Assembly (NCBI GenBank): GCA_944377745.1
Contig: CALWFV010000001.1
Location: 304,863-368,862, forward strand
DNA: 64,000 nt
Source of the DNA: an uncultured Mediterraneibacter sp.
GTDB lineage: Bacteria; Bacillota; Clostridia; Lachnospirales; Lachnospiraceae
Reading direction: 5' to 3'
A program made the position numbers and the translations under genes. The notes beneath the pieces were generated by a model that was given only the letters and a program-made list of their open reading frames with translations, was not told the origin of the DNA and did no database searches. Of the stretch, positions 49,135 to 56,637 are shown one piece after another (position 1 is the stretch's first letter; every line of letters begins with the position of its first letter).

Positions 49135-50723
49135 CCTATCTCCCCCGCCTTCATCAGATCATTCAATGAATTAATGTCTACCACAGCCTCCTGGGAGGAT
49201 ACTATCACTCCCAGAGTAAGGCCATCCTCGAGCGCCCGGACTATAAAGTTCGCCATGTGCACCGATTCCAAATCCAGCTCTCTTAACAGAGCCGCGGCCG
49301 CATCATAGTTTTTTATCATCATGAGCCCGCTGAAATATACAATGTCTCCAGATGCATCCGGCTCTTTTTCGGCACACACTTCAGTCACGGTCAGGTCAGT
49401 ATCTTCCCCGAACACATCCAGCTTTTTGTTCAGCTTCAATGCATACCCGGACTTGATATAATCCTCTTTTACGCAGACAAGGATAAAATCAGCGTCTGAC
49501 TGCTCTTCTGAATAATCCAGGATAGACCGCAGCAGATATCTCTTAAAAAACACATCCCCGTACAACATCAGATACGGCTGCTTCATCTTCGGTGCAGCCA
49601 GTGCAAGAGAATATACTGCGTTTGTATCCTTCCATTTATCATTATCAATGACTTTTATATCATCAGTCTGAATCTCTTCACTCTTGTATCCCCGGACCAC
49701 AGTGATGTCCGACACCCCTGCCGACGCGAGCACACTCAGCTGATGATCCAGGATCCTCTTCCCGTTCACCTTCAGCAGTGCTTTTGGCTTGGAAAAGTCA
49801 AGTGCCCCCGGCCCCCCCGCCGCCAGGATCACCGCGCTCACATTCGGATACATGGGCAGATACTTCTTTTCCATCTCAAGATATTCCTCATTTTTCTGGA
49901 GGCGGAACAGCTCAGATACCGGCGCGATCATCCCTTCAGCGTTTGTAATACAGCCATCGTCATATATCCTCTGACAGATTGCCTGCATGGCAGTGACGCA
50001 GGCTCTCACATTCTGGTTCGCCCATATGATCCCCCGTACCCGTTTATCTCTGGTCAGATGGCTGACTGGCACAGTATAATACTTTGTCGGCACGATAAAG
50101 ACCGGAACCTGCCTGTCAAATGCCGAAAGGAAATCATCAATGTCCTTCGATGTGGACCTTTTGGAATGTACCAGTATCGCATCCGCCCCCGCATCCAGGT
50201 ACATCTGTGCTCGCCTCACAGCGTCTTCTACCCCTGCCCCGACGATCAACGATTCCAATCGTGCCACAACCGTAAAGTCCTTCGTTCTCTGGGCTTCTTT
50301 CATCGCCCGGATCTTTCCCGCGAACTCCTGGGGATCCGCAAGGGCGTCCAGTTTTGTCTCCAAGAAAGAATTGGTCTTCGGGAACTTCTTATCCTCAATG
50401 CAGACCGCGGCAATCCCAAGCTGTTCCAGCTTCTGTAGCAGACGGCAGGCATTATTGAAGTTGCCGTATCCCGTATCCCCGTCCACCAGAATAGGAAGAT
50501 CAGTAGCATCGTTCATATATTCCAGCACATCCAGGAGCTGTGTGTAGGATATCTCGTTATTATCTCTCACACCCAGGGATGCGGTGATTGACAGTCCGCT
50601 GGCCCAGACAGCCTGGAACCCTGCCTCCTCAACGATCTTTGCGGACAGCCCGTCATGGGCCTCCATCAGGAAAAAATGCCCTTGTGTATTCAGCAGTTCA
50701 CGAAACATTTTAGCCTTATTCAT
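49131..50723 (-). CDS. aepX: Phosphoenolpyruvate mutase fused to a nucleotidyltransferase
   Basis: Makes phosphonopyruvate, the entry of nearly all phosphonate pathways. Residues 1-~285 are the mutase, with LVDGDTGYGNFNNACRL and the signature EDKKFPKTNSF at 110-120, which separates mutases from isocitrate-lyase relatives. Residues ~294-530 are a nucleotidyltransferase (AVILAAGGPGALDFSKPKAL), related to PntC-type enzymes that put CMP on 2-aminoethylphosphonate. Its first motif lacks the usual Arg of GxGxR. G7 and G5 runs occur there (near 49805-49817). Coupled to the genes on both sides. Confidence 0.94.
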   Translation of the reverse strand: MNKAKMFRELLNTQGHFFLMEAHDGLSAKIVEEAGFQAVWASGLSITASLGVRDNNEISYTQLLDVLEYMNDATDLPILVDGDTGYGNFNNACRLLQKLEQLGIAAVCIEDKKFPKTNSFLETKLDALADPQEFAGKIRAMKEAQRTKDFTVVARLESLIVGAGVEDAVRRAQMYLDAGADAILVHSKRSTSKDIDDFLSAFDRQVPVFIVPTKYYTVPVSHLTRDKRVRGIIWANQNVRACVTAMQAICQRIYDDGCITNAEGMIAPVSELFRLQKNEEYLEMEKKYLPMYPNVSAVILAAGGPGALDFSKPKALLKVNGKRILDHQLSVLASAGVSDITVVRGYKSEEIQTDDIKVIDNDKWKDTNAVYSLALAAPKMKQPYLMLYGDVFFKRYLLRSILDYSEEQSDADFILVCVKEDYIKSGYALKLNKKLDVFGEDTDLTVTEVCAEKEPDASGDIVYFSGLMMIKNYDAAAALLRELDLESVHMANFIVRALEDGLTLGVIVSSQEAVVDINSLNDLMKAGEIG

Positions 50724-52335
50724 TTCTCGCTCTCCTTAAAAGTGTCACTGTATATTCATGGATCTTCTCTCCCGCCGTTCCATCAGCGTTAGCGTACAAT
50801 TTCCGGAATTTAGCCGACTGTTCATCACTGTATTCAAGAATTATGTCCAAATAACCTAAAAAATCCACTATGCTCAGGCATTCCCCCATCGTCTCTCCCG
50901 CCGCTTCTGACAGAACATAGCTGTTATAATAATCCTTACTGACAAAAGTTTCCACAGACTTTCTCACTCCTTCTGCGCTCCCTTTCTTCTTCGGCTCTTT
51001 CCCTGCATTGGAAGTATTCTGGAGCAGTACCGGTTTCCCCAGGAACTCGAACAATAATTCCACAGAACTCAAGTCGCCATAGCAGACGTCCGACCACGCA
51101 ACCGCACGATTTATATCCGGCGTATCGTCATAGATTCCCCACCCTTCAGATCTGTACTCTCGCAGGATCTCTTCATACTCTCTAAAAAGCTGAGGACGCA
51201 TGGAGTGCAGTGTCTGAGCCAGAAGCGGGTGCGGACGCAGCCACAGGATGACGTCCTTCTGGTTTCTGAAAAGTTCAAGTGCGCTGCGTATTTTTTTCAG
51301 ATAACCCTCTCCGTTATCTTCCCTTGTATTCAATGCCCCATAGATCGAAAGGTTGTAGAGCACGATCTTTTGATCCGTCTTTCTTTGATCCACAGTTTTC
51401 TTCCATTCAGCCGGCAGCGGGTAATCTGACTCACCGGTATGCACGAGCTTGTCCATCTTCGGTGACCCCAGCGCGATGATCTTTTCTCTTGCCGTCCGAA
51501 GAGTCAGCCCTTCCATATCATTTTCATTCAGAAAACTTTCTATGTAACAGTTTCTGATATTTTCCGACTGGACAAATGTAAGATCAGAATAGAGAACTCC
51601 CGGTGTAGTCCCCATGCCTTTGTCCGGGACTTCCATATGTACAAAATAAGGTACATAGACAAGACAGTCCGTCAGGTCTCTCAGCCTTCCCGCATAAAAA
51701 TCCGGGTGCACGCTGGTCACCAGGTTTCTGTCATCGTAGGGATTCATAATATAAATGATATCGGGCCTTCGCATTTCCACATTATATTTCTTCCAGTCTA
51801 CCAATTCATAGCTGTCCGGATAATATCCCTCCGCCTCATAGTGCATCTCCCCGAAAGATCCGTTGGGATTTCTGTCATAGTAGGGAATCGGGATAAAGTA
51901 CGCGTCACATGACGGGTCTTCTTTAGCCGCAAAATAGATACTCTCCAGACAGTCACTCATACTTGCCTTATAACAGAAGAACGCGATCTCCAGCCGCACC
52001 GGAACCGTCATTCTGACACTGTTGTCCACTGCCGTCAGCATTTTTTTCAGCAGACGGTACACCCCAGATGGATTCTGCTCTTCCTCAGACGCCAGTTCTT
52101 CGTAAAGCCTGTAGCAGGTCTCACAATATTCTTCAATCGGATGGATCGAAGACGCGTCTTCTCCTTCCAACTGTTCAATCAGATTCCCCATCTGGATAGC
52201 CCCCTCCTGTGCATCGCTTAAGAGACGCATGACATTCTCTCTGTTTCCGTCTGCAAGCTGCTTCCTGATCTCTTCATGGACCTTCCCAATCAGGGCTATC
52301 GTTTCTTCAATCTGCTTTTTCTGGACTTTTCGCAT
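50716..52335 (-). CDS. CDP-glycerol glycerophosphotransferase-like (TagF-type) protein
   Basis: A 539-residue soluble protein. Residues 1-110 are helical and charged. The rest follows the TagF/TagB GT-B pattern: LVYVPYFVHMEVPDKGMG, SDLTFVQSENIRNCYIES, IIALGSPKMDKL, VILWLRPHPLL and SDVCYGDLSSVELLFEFLGK. Relatives transfer glycerol- or ribitol-phosphate from CDP carriers. Here it might transfer a phosphonate-alcohol or phospho-alcohol to the glycan. It overlaps both neighbours (29 and 8 bp) and has a GGAGGAG ribosome binding site. Confidence 0.82.
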   Translation of the reverse strand: MRKVQKKQIEETIALIGKVHEEIRKQLADGNRENVMRLLSDAQEGAIQMGNLIEQLEGEDASSIHPIEEYCETCYRLYEELASEEEQNPSGVYRLLKKMLTAVDNSVRMTVPVRLEIAFFCYKASMSDCLESIYFAAKEDPSCDAYFIPIPYYDRNPNGSFGEMHYEAEGYYPDSYELVDWKKYNVEMRRPDIIYIMNPYDDRNLVTSVHPDFYAGRLRDLTDCLVYVPYFVHMEVPDKGMGTTPGVLYSDLTFVQSENIRNCYIESFLNENDMEGLTLRTAREKIIALGSPKMDKLVHTGESDYPLPAEWKKTVDQRKTDQKIVLYNLSIYGALNTREDNGEGYLKKIRSALELFRNQKDVILWLRPHPLLAQTLHSMRPQLFREYEEILREYRSEGWGIYDDTPDINRAVAWSDVCYGDLSSVELLFEFLGKPVLLQNTSNAGKEPKKKGSAEGVRKSVETFVSKDYYNSYVLSEAAGETMGECLSIVDFLGYLDIILEYSDEQSAKFRKLYANADGTAGEKIHEYTVTLLRRARNE

Positions 52336-53698
52336 GTGCTCTCATCTCCTCCGCTTTTTTGTGTATTGCTTCCTGCACCGCCCTACGCTGACCTTCCGGC
52401 ATCGCGTCAAACACTCTTTTCTCCAAGGCGGGAAATGCTGTCAGCATCGCCCCTTTCAGAATTGTCATCTGGTCTTTCAAGCTGGAAACATTATATAACT
52501 GAGACAGGATATCCCAAGTACCTGCTGCCGTCTCTGCTTCTCCCTGTTCACCTTTTAGAAGATTCATCAGCATGATCAGTGGATACGTATAATATTTATC
52601 CACACCAAGAGCCATCACAGCGTATCGGACAGCCTCATCACGGTTATCTAAATGACTGCAACAGTCTGCAAGCTGCATATAGAATACCTTCAGATCAACC
52701 GACATATATACAGGTAAAAGTCCATTATAACGCTTCATTTTTTCAAGTGCTGCTTCTAAATGCCCCTTTGCCTCAGCATATTCTTTTTTTTGATACAACC
52801 ATGCGCCAAAATACCCTTCACTGTCGGGATGATCCGTCTGCATTTTTACAGTTTTTTGATACAGTTCCCTCACAATTTCTTCCTGTTGGATATCAAATTT
52901 CCGTGTGTAAAGAATAATCAGCATTGCCACCGATCGAATTGTATGGATTCTCTCTCCTTTTTCCTCTCCGCATTCCATAGCCCGATAAAAATACTTCTTG
53001 GCTTCTTCCTGTTTTCCCTCAGCCATGTAGGCGTCTCCCAGATAGGCAAGAGTTTCCACATTGTCACGATCAACCAGCAGTTCTTTCTCCAGCAGTTCTA
53101 TATTACGTTGTGTCTTTCCCGTTTCTTCGTATGCTTCTTTCGTGTAGCCGGTATGGATGATAACCAAATCTTCTCTTGCGTCAAATCCGTTATAAGATGT
53201 GTAATCTGAAAATTTCAGCACTTCATGAATCTTGTTATGGTACTTCAGCCTTGAATCTCTCCGAAAAATCCTGTCCTGATGACCGACCGCCCCAATCTTT
53301 CCATCCTCCCCTATGTTTACAAGGCGAGATGTAATAACATATACTTTTTTTTCATTTTGCTGAATATCCTCTATCTGGCGAATTAAGGGAATCAGCTTTT
53401 TTGCACTTTCTTTCGAAAAATACTCATCTGCATCCAGAAAGGCAATCCAGTCTCCGCCCGCTTGTTCTATGGCGTAATTCTTAGCTGCTGAAAAATCATT
53501 TATCCATTTAAAATGATATACCTTCGCCCCCATCTCTTCTGCGATCTCTACTGTACGGTCCGTACTTCCTGTATCCACCACAATCTGCTCGGATACAATC
53601 CCACGTCCCCATGAGAGCGCACGCCTGATATTCTTCTCCTCATTTTTTACAATCATACACTGAGAGATCTTTATCCGATTAGTCTTGCTCTTCTTCAT
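52307..53698 (-). CDS. Family 2 glycosyltransferase with TPR repeats
   Basis: A 463-residue cytosolic enzyme. Residues 10-110 form the GT-A core with ISQCMIVKNEEKNIRRALSW, VVDTGSTDRTVEIAEEMGA and the DxD-containing FLDADEYF. From ~190 on, helical pairs of TPR type follow (ETLAYLGDAYMAEGKQEEAK, SEGYFGAWLYQKKEYAEAKG). GT2-TPR proteins of this layout O- or S-glycosylate proteins such as flagellin and peptides. It is a clear paralogue of the enzyme at 53752-55086. Confidence 0.9.
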   Translation of the reverse strand: MKKSKTNRIKISQCMIVKNEEKNIRRALSWGRGIVSEQIVVDTGSTDRTVEIAEEMGAKVYHFKWINDFSAAKNYAIEQAGGDWIAFLDADEYFSKESAKKLIPLIRQIEDIQQNEKKVYVITSRLVNIGEDGKIGAVGHQDRIFRRDSRLKYHNKIHEVLKFSDYTSYNGFDAREDLVIIHTGYTKEAYEETGKTQRNIELLEKELLVDRDNVETLAYLGDAYMAEGKQEEAKKYFYRAMECGEEKGERIHTIRSVAMLIILYTRKFDIQQEEIVRELYQKTVKMQTDHPDSEGYFGAWLYQKKEYAEAKGHLEAALEKMKRYNGLLPVYMSVDLKVFYMQLADCCSHLDNRDEAVRYAVMALGVDKYYTYPLIMLMNLLKGEQGEAETAAGTWDILSQLYNVSSLKDQMTILKGAMLTAFPALEKRVFDAMPEGQRRAVQEAIHKKAEEMRAHAKSPEKAD

Positions 53699-53751
53699 TT
53701 GTGAAAAAGAATCCCCTTTCTATCTGTTAATTACTTAGTACACACATTACT

Positions 53752-55086
53752 TTACTGCTTCCTGCCACCCAACTTCTTCTGGAGATTGTCCGGCAGGAGT
53801 TTTAATATACGTTGTTCCAACATCAAATCCCCCACAATCCTGACACATTTAAAGAGAAAAAGCTGATCTCTCACTTCTCTCATATTATAAATTCCATCCA
53901 AAAAAGCCCATGTTTCTTCTATTTTCTCTCTTTGCGGATCTTTCTTTTTAAATAGCAGCAAAACCTCACACACCACCTTCTCCAAATATCGGTTCAAACG
54001 GAGTGCAAGAATACAGTAATAGATCTCTTCCTCCGGCATTTTCAACTGTTGACAAAGCCCTGCCATCCAGACATAAGTCTTTTCCAGATTCCCACTGAGA
54101 TAGATCACATCATCGCCTGTATAAAAATCCAGCAACTCCAATGCCCTTTTAATCTCTTGATAAGCTTCTTCAAAGTATCCCCGCTTCATACAATATAGGC
54201 CTAGAAAGAAATACACGTCTGGATTATCAGTCTCCGGATACCCCACCTGCCTCGCCACCCCTTTTACTTCTTGAGTTGATTCTGCCAGCCCAGGGTGATT
54301 CATATAAAGCTTCAAAAGATTTTTTCCCGCATTCATGTACCCCCATCTGCTTATAGCGGCAAATGCCCTCCCCTCTAGTGCTTTTAAATAGGCTTTTTTT
54401 GCCTCCTGCACCTTATCCAGCCCGGCAAATGCATCTCCAAGGTAAGACCATGCGCTGTAGTCTTCCGGATTTTCTCTGATTTCCGTCTTTAGCAGTTCAA
54501 TGTTTCTCTGCCACTTCCCCCTGGTTCTCATAACAGAGGCTGCATATCCTGTATGAAAGATTGACAGTCTTTTCTGTTCATCCCAGCAGACCATGTCCTC
54601 CCCTCCGAAAAGTCTGATCTGCTCATGAATCTTCCCATGATATCGAATTTCGGGAATATTTCGGAAAATCCTGTCCTGCACAGATACGGAAAATGGTTTC
54701 CCATCTTCCTCAAGCTGTACCCAGGAACAACGGATAAAGTGAGGACGCTCAATTCCTTTCATTTTCTCTATCTGTTCTAAGGTCTTCATCAGCTTCTCTA
54801 CATCTTCGCCTGACAAATATTCGTCTGCGTCCAAAAAAGCGATCCAGTCGCCTGACGCCTGATCTATCGCATAGTTCTTTGCCGCGGAAAAGTCATCGCA
54901 CCATTTAAAGCGATACACTTTTGCTCCCATTTCCTTTGCAATCTCAGCAGTCCTGTCTGTACTTCCCGTGTCCACAACGATCTGCTCAAAAGCAGCATTC
55001 CTCGCCCACGACAGGGCCTGACGGATATTCTCTTCCTCATTTTTTACGATCATGCATTGGGACAGCTTCATCATCTTCTTCCCCAT
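53752..55086 (-). CDS. Family 2 glycosyltransferase with TPR repeats
   Basis: A 444-residue paralogue of the neighbouring GT2-TPR enzyme with the same motifs: LSQCMIVKNEEENIRQALSW, VVDTGSTDRTAEIAKEMGA, FSAAKNYAIDQASGDWIAFL and DADEYL. C-terminal TPR units include YSAWSYLGDAFAGLDKVQEA. It is the first gene after the flagellin terminator, 104 bp beyond it, which makes flagellin the likely acceptor. The two GTs may act in sequence or on different sites. Confidence 0.9.
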   Translation of the reverse strand: MGKKMMKLSQCMIVKNEEENIRQALSWARNAAFEQIVVDTGSTDRTAEIAKEMGAKVYRFKWCDDFSAAKNYAIDQASGDWIAFLDADEYLSGEDVEKLMKTLEQIEKMKGIERPHFIRCSWVQLEEDGKPFSVSVQDRIFRNIPEIRYHGKIHEQIRLFGGEDMVCWDEQKRLSIFHTGYAASVMRTRGKWQRNIELLKTEIRENPEDYSAWSYLGDAFAGLDKVQEAKKAYLKALEGRAFAAISRWGYMNAGKNLLKLYMNHPGLAESTQEVKGVARQVGYPETDNPDVYFFLGLYCMKRGYFEEAYQEIKRALELLDFYTGDDVIYLSGNLEKTYVWMAGLCQQLKMPEEEIYYCILALRLNRYLEKVVCEVLLLFKKKDPQREKIEETWAFLDGIYNMREVRDQLFLFKCVRIVGDLMLEQRILKLLPDNLQKKLGGRKQ

Positions 55087-55189
55087 TGATAAGTCGCACT
55101 CCTTTTTCTTTCATATAGTCACCCGGCCAACAGCCTTCATCAAACTCAGCCCTCCGGCTTTTCTTGTGGGAAATAATGGAATTTCCCAT

Positions 55190-55222
55190 AAGAAAAACCC
55201 CCATCCCATGATGGGATGGGAG
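55190..55222 (-). terminator. Terminator after flagellin
   Basis: On the minus strand CCCATCCCAT and ATGGGATGGG form a perfect stem followed by GGTTTTTCTT. A second smaller hairpin (GGGAAAT with ATTTCCC) follows directly. Confidence 0.85.
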
Positions 55223-55238
55223 TCTGAAAAATTCCCGC

Positions 55239-56060
55239 TTACTGTAATAACTGAAGAACGCCCTGCGGTATCGTATTTGCCTGTGCAAGCATCGCCTGAG
55301 AAGCTTGTACCAGGATGTTGTTCTTCGTGTAAGCCATCATCTCGTTTGCCATATCTACGTCACGGATACGGCTCTCTGCTGCTGTGATGTTCTCTGTCTG
55401 TACACTCAGGTTGTTGATCGTGTGCTCCAGACGATTCTGGATCGCGCCGAGGTTACCACGGATAGAAGACACATAATTGATAGCATTTTTAATACTAACA
55501 ATAGCGGCGCTTGCACCTGCCTGATCCTCGACACTAATACCAGTAAGCGTCATAGCAGCTGCGGTAGTTGCTGAGAGCGTAAAAGTGAGCTGATTGAAAT
55601 CATCCGCCGTATCACCAATCTGAAGTGTCATTGAAGCATTACCACCACTCAGCAACTCAATTCCATTGAAATTTGTAGATTCAGCGATACGATCAATTTC
55701 CTCAACCAGAGCATCAACCTCAGCCTGAATATTTGCACGGTCTACATCATCATCATATGTTCCGTTTGCAGACTGTGTAGCCAGCTCTACCATACGGTTC
55801 AGCATGGAGTGAACCTCTGTCAGAGCACCCTCTGCTGTCTGTACAAGAGAAATCGCGTCGTTCGCGTTCTTCTGAGCTGTCTCAAGACCTGTGATCTGCG
55901 CACGCATTTTCTCAGAAATAGCAAGACCTGCCGCATCATCACCCGCACGGTTGATTGCGTAACCAGAGGAAAGCTTCTCCAGGTTCTTTGACAGAGCGCT
56001 GTTGTTTGTTGTTAAGTTACGATAAGAGTTAAGTGCTGATATATTATGCTGAATTCTCAT
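55239..56060 (-). CDS. fliC: Flagellin
   Basis: Filament subunit, 273 residues. It has the conserved D0/D1 ends: MRIQHNISALNSYRNLTTNN, LSSGYAINRAGDDAAGLAIS at the N terminus, and ISAAESRIRDVDMANEMMAY-like (here TAAESRIRDVDMANEMMAYT), ILVQASQAMLAQANTIPQGV at the C terminus. The variable centre (about residues 140-195) is short and rich in Thr, Ser and Ala, offering O-glycosylation sites. csrA lies 142 bp upstream and the GT2-TPR genes downstream. Confidence 0.97.
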   Translation of the reverse strand: MRIQHNISALNSYRNLTTNNSALSKNLEKLSSGYAINRAGDDAAGLAISEKMRAQITGLETAQKNANDAISLVQTAEGALTEVHSMLNRMVELATQSANGTYDDDVDRANIQAEVDALVEEIDRIAESTNFNGIELLSGGNASMTLQIGDTADDFNQLTFTLSATTAAAMTLTGISVEDQAGASAAIVSIKNAINYVSSIRGNLGAIQNRLEHTINNLSVQTENITAAESRIRDVDMANEMMAYTKNNILVQASQAMLAQANTIPQGVLQLLQ

Positions 56061-56069
56061 TAATGTTTA

Positions 56070-56104
56070 CCTCCTTGGTAGTTCCGAAGCCATCCTTTGC
56101 TTCG
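56070..56104 (-). promoter_or_regulatory. Candidate CsrA-binding leader of flagellin mRNA
   Basis: In the flagellin leader a hairpin CGAAGC-AAAGGATG-GCTTCG (56085-56104) exposes GGA in its loop. The ribosome binding site CCAAGGAGG (56070-56078) contains a second GGA. Two GGA sites, one over the ribosome binding site, is the layout by which CsrA represses hag in B. subtilis. Confidence 0.6.
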
Positions 56105-56202
56105 TGTTAATTATTTTATTTTTTTCACACACCTTGTCTCTCTGTCTCTCTGTTGCTTCTCCGCGGATCCTGTGTGCACTGACGGATCAAGAGACGAGAC
56201 GG

Positions 56203-56445
56203 CTATTTTTGATCCAGCTTCTCCATTGTCTGCCTTTTTTTCCTGCTCTTTACATAGGAGTTCTGAATCCAGTCCGGGGCGGGATTAGTTCTTTCATAAA
56301 CTTCTCCTCTCAAGACGTCGATATCCCTGGGTGCGTCCACCACAAGGCGCAGTGTCCCGTCAATCTCAGCGACCTGAATCACAATCTCGCGGGAGCCGTC
56401 TTTGAGTACAATGTATTCACCTGAGTTTCTTCCAAGTGTCAGCAT
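56203..56445 (-). CDS. csrA: Translational regulator CsrA
   Basis: RNA-binding repressor, 80 residues from MLTLGRNSGEYIVLKDGSRE with IVIQVAEIDGTLRLVVDAPR and DIDVLRGEVYERT, the CsrA fold. A C-terminal tail (SYVKSRKKRQTMEKLDQK) is longer than in E. coli. The start at 56445 follows AAAGGGG. In the same frame, ATGs at 56529 and 56523 follow CAGGAG and would add 26-28 residues, an unusual extension. It lies directly upstream of flagellin, its classical target in Firmicutes. No fliW is seen. Confidence 0.9.
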   Translation of the reverse strand: MLTLGRNSGEYIVLKDGSREIVIQVAEIDGTLRLVVDAPRDIDVLRGEVYERTNPAPDWIQNSYVKSRKKRQTMEKLDQK

Positions 56446-56545
56446 TATTTTGACCCCTTTCTGTATCTGACAGGATCTGCTGAGCGCAGTGCAGAAGCAG
56501 AATTTTCTCACAATTCTCTTCATTATCATCTCCTGTCTAATAACA

Positions 56546-56572
56546 ATATCGACGCCCCCCCCCGAAAATTAA
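56546..56572 (-). promoter_or_regulatory. Candidate sigma-28 promoter with a G9 tract in the spacer
   Basis: On the minus strand GTCGATAT (56546-56553) is one base off the flagellar sigma factor -10 (GCCGATAT). Fifteen bases upstream lies TTAA (56569-56572), a poor TAAA. The spacer contains nine G (56555-56563). The -35 match is weak, so this is tentative. Confidence 0.4.
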
Positions 56573-56637
56573 GCTATTTTTTGAATTTTGTGTAAAATTA
56601 ACAATTTTTAAAGGCCGGAAATCTTCATCTTAAGTTT

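Noticed and set aside
55037-55288. 83-codon frame after flagellin on the minus strand
   Set aside because: It spans the flagellin 3' end, its terminator and the start of the next gene, with no ribosome binding site or protein-like character.
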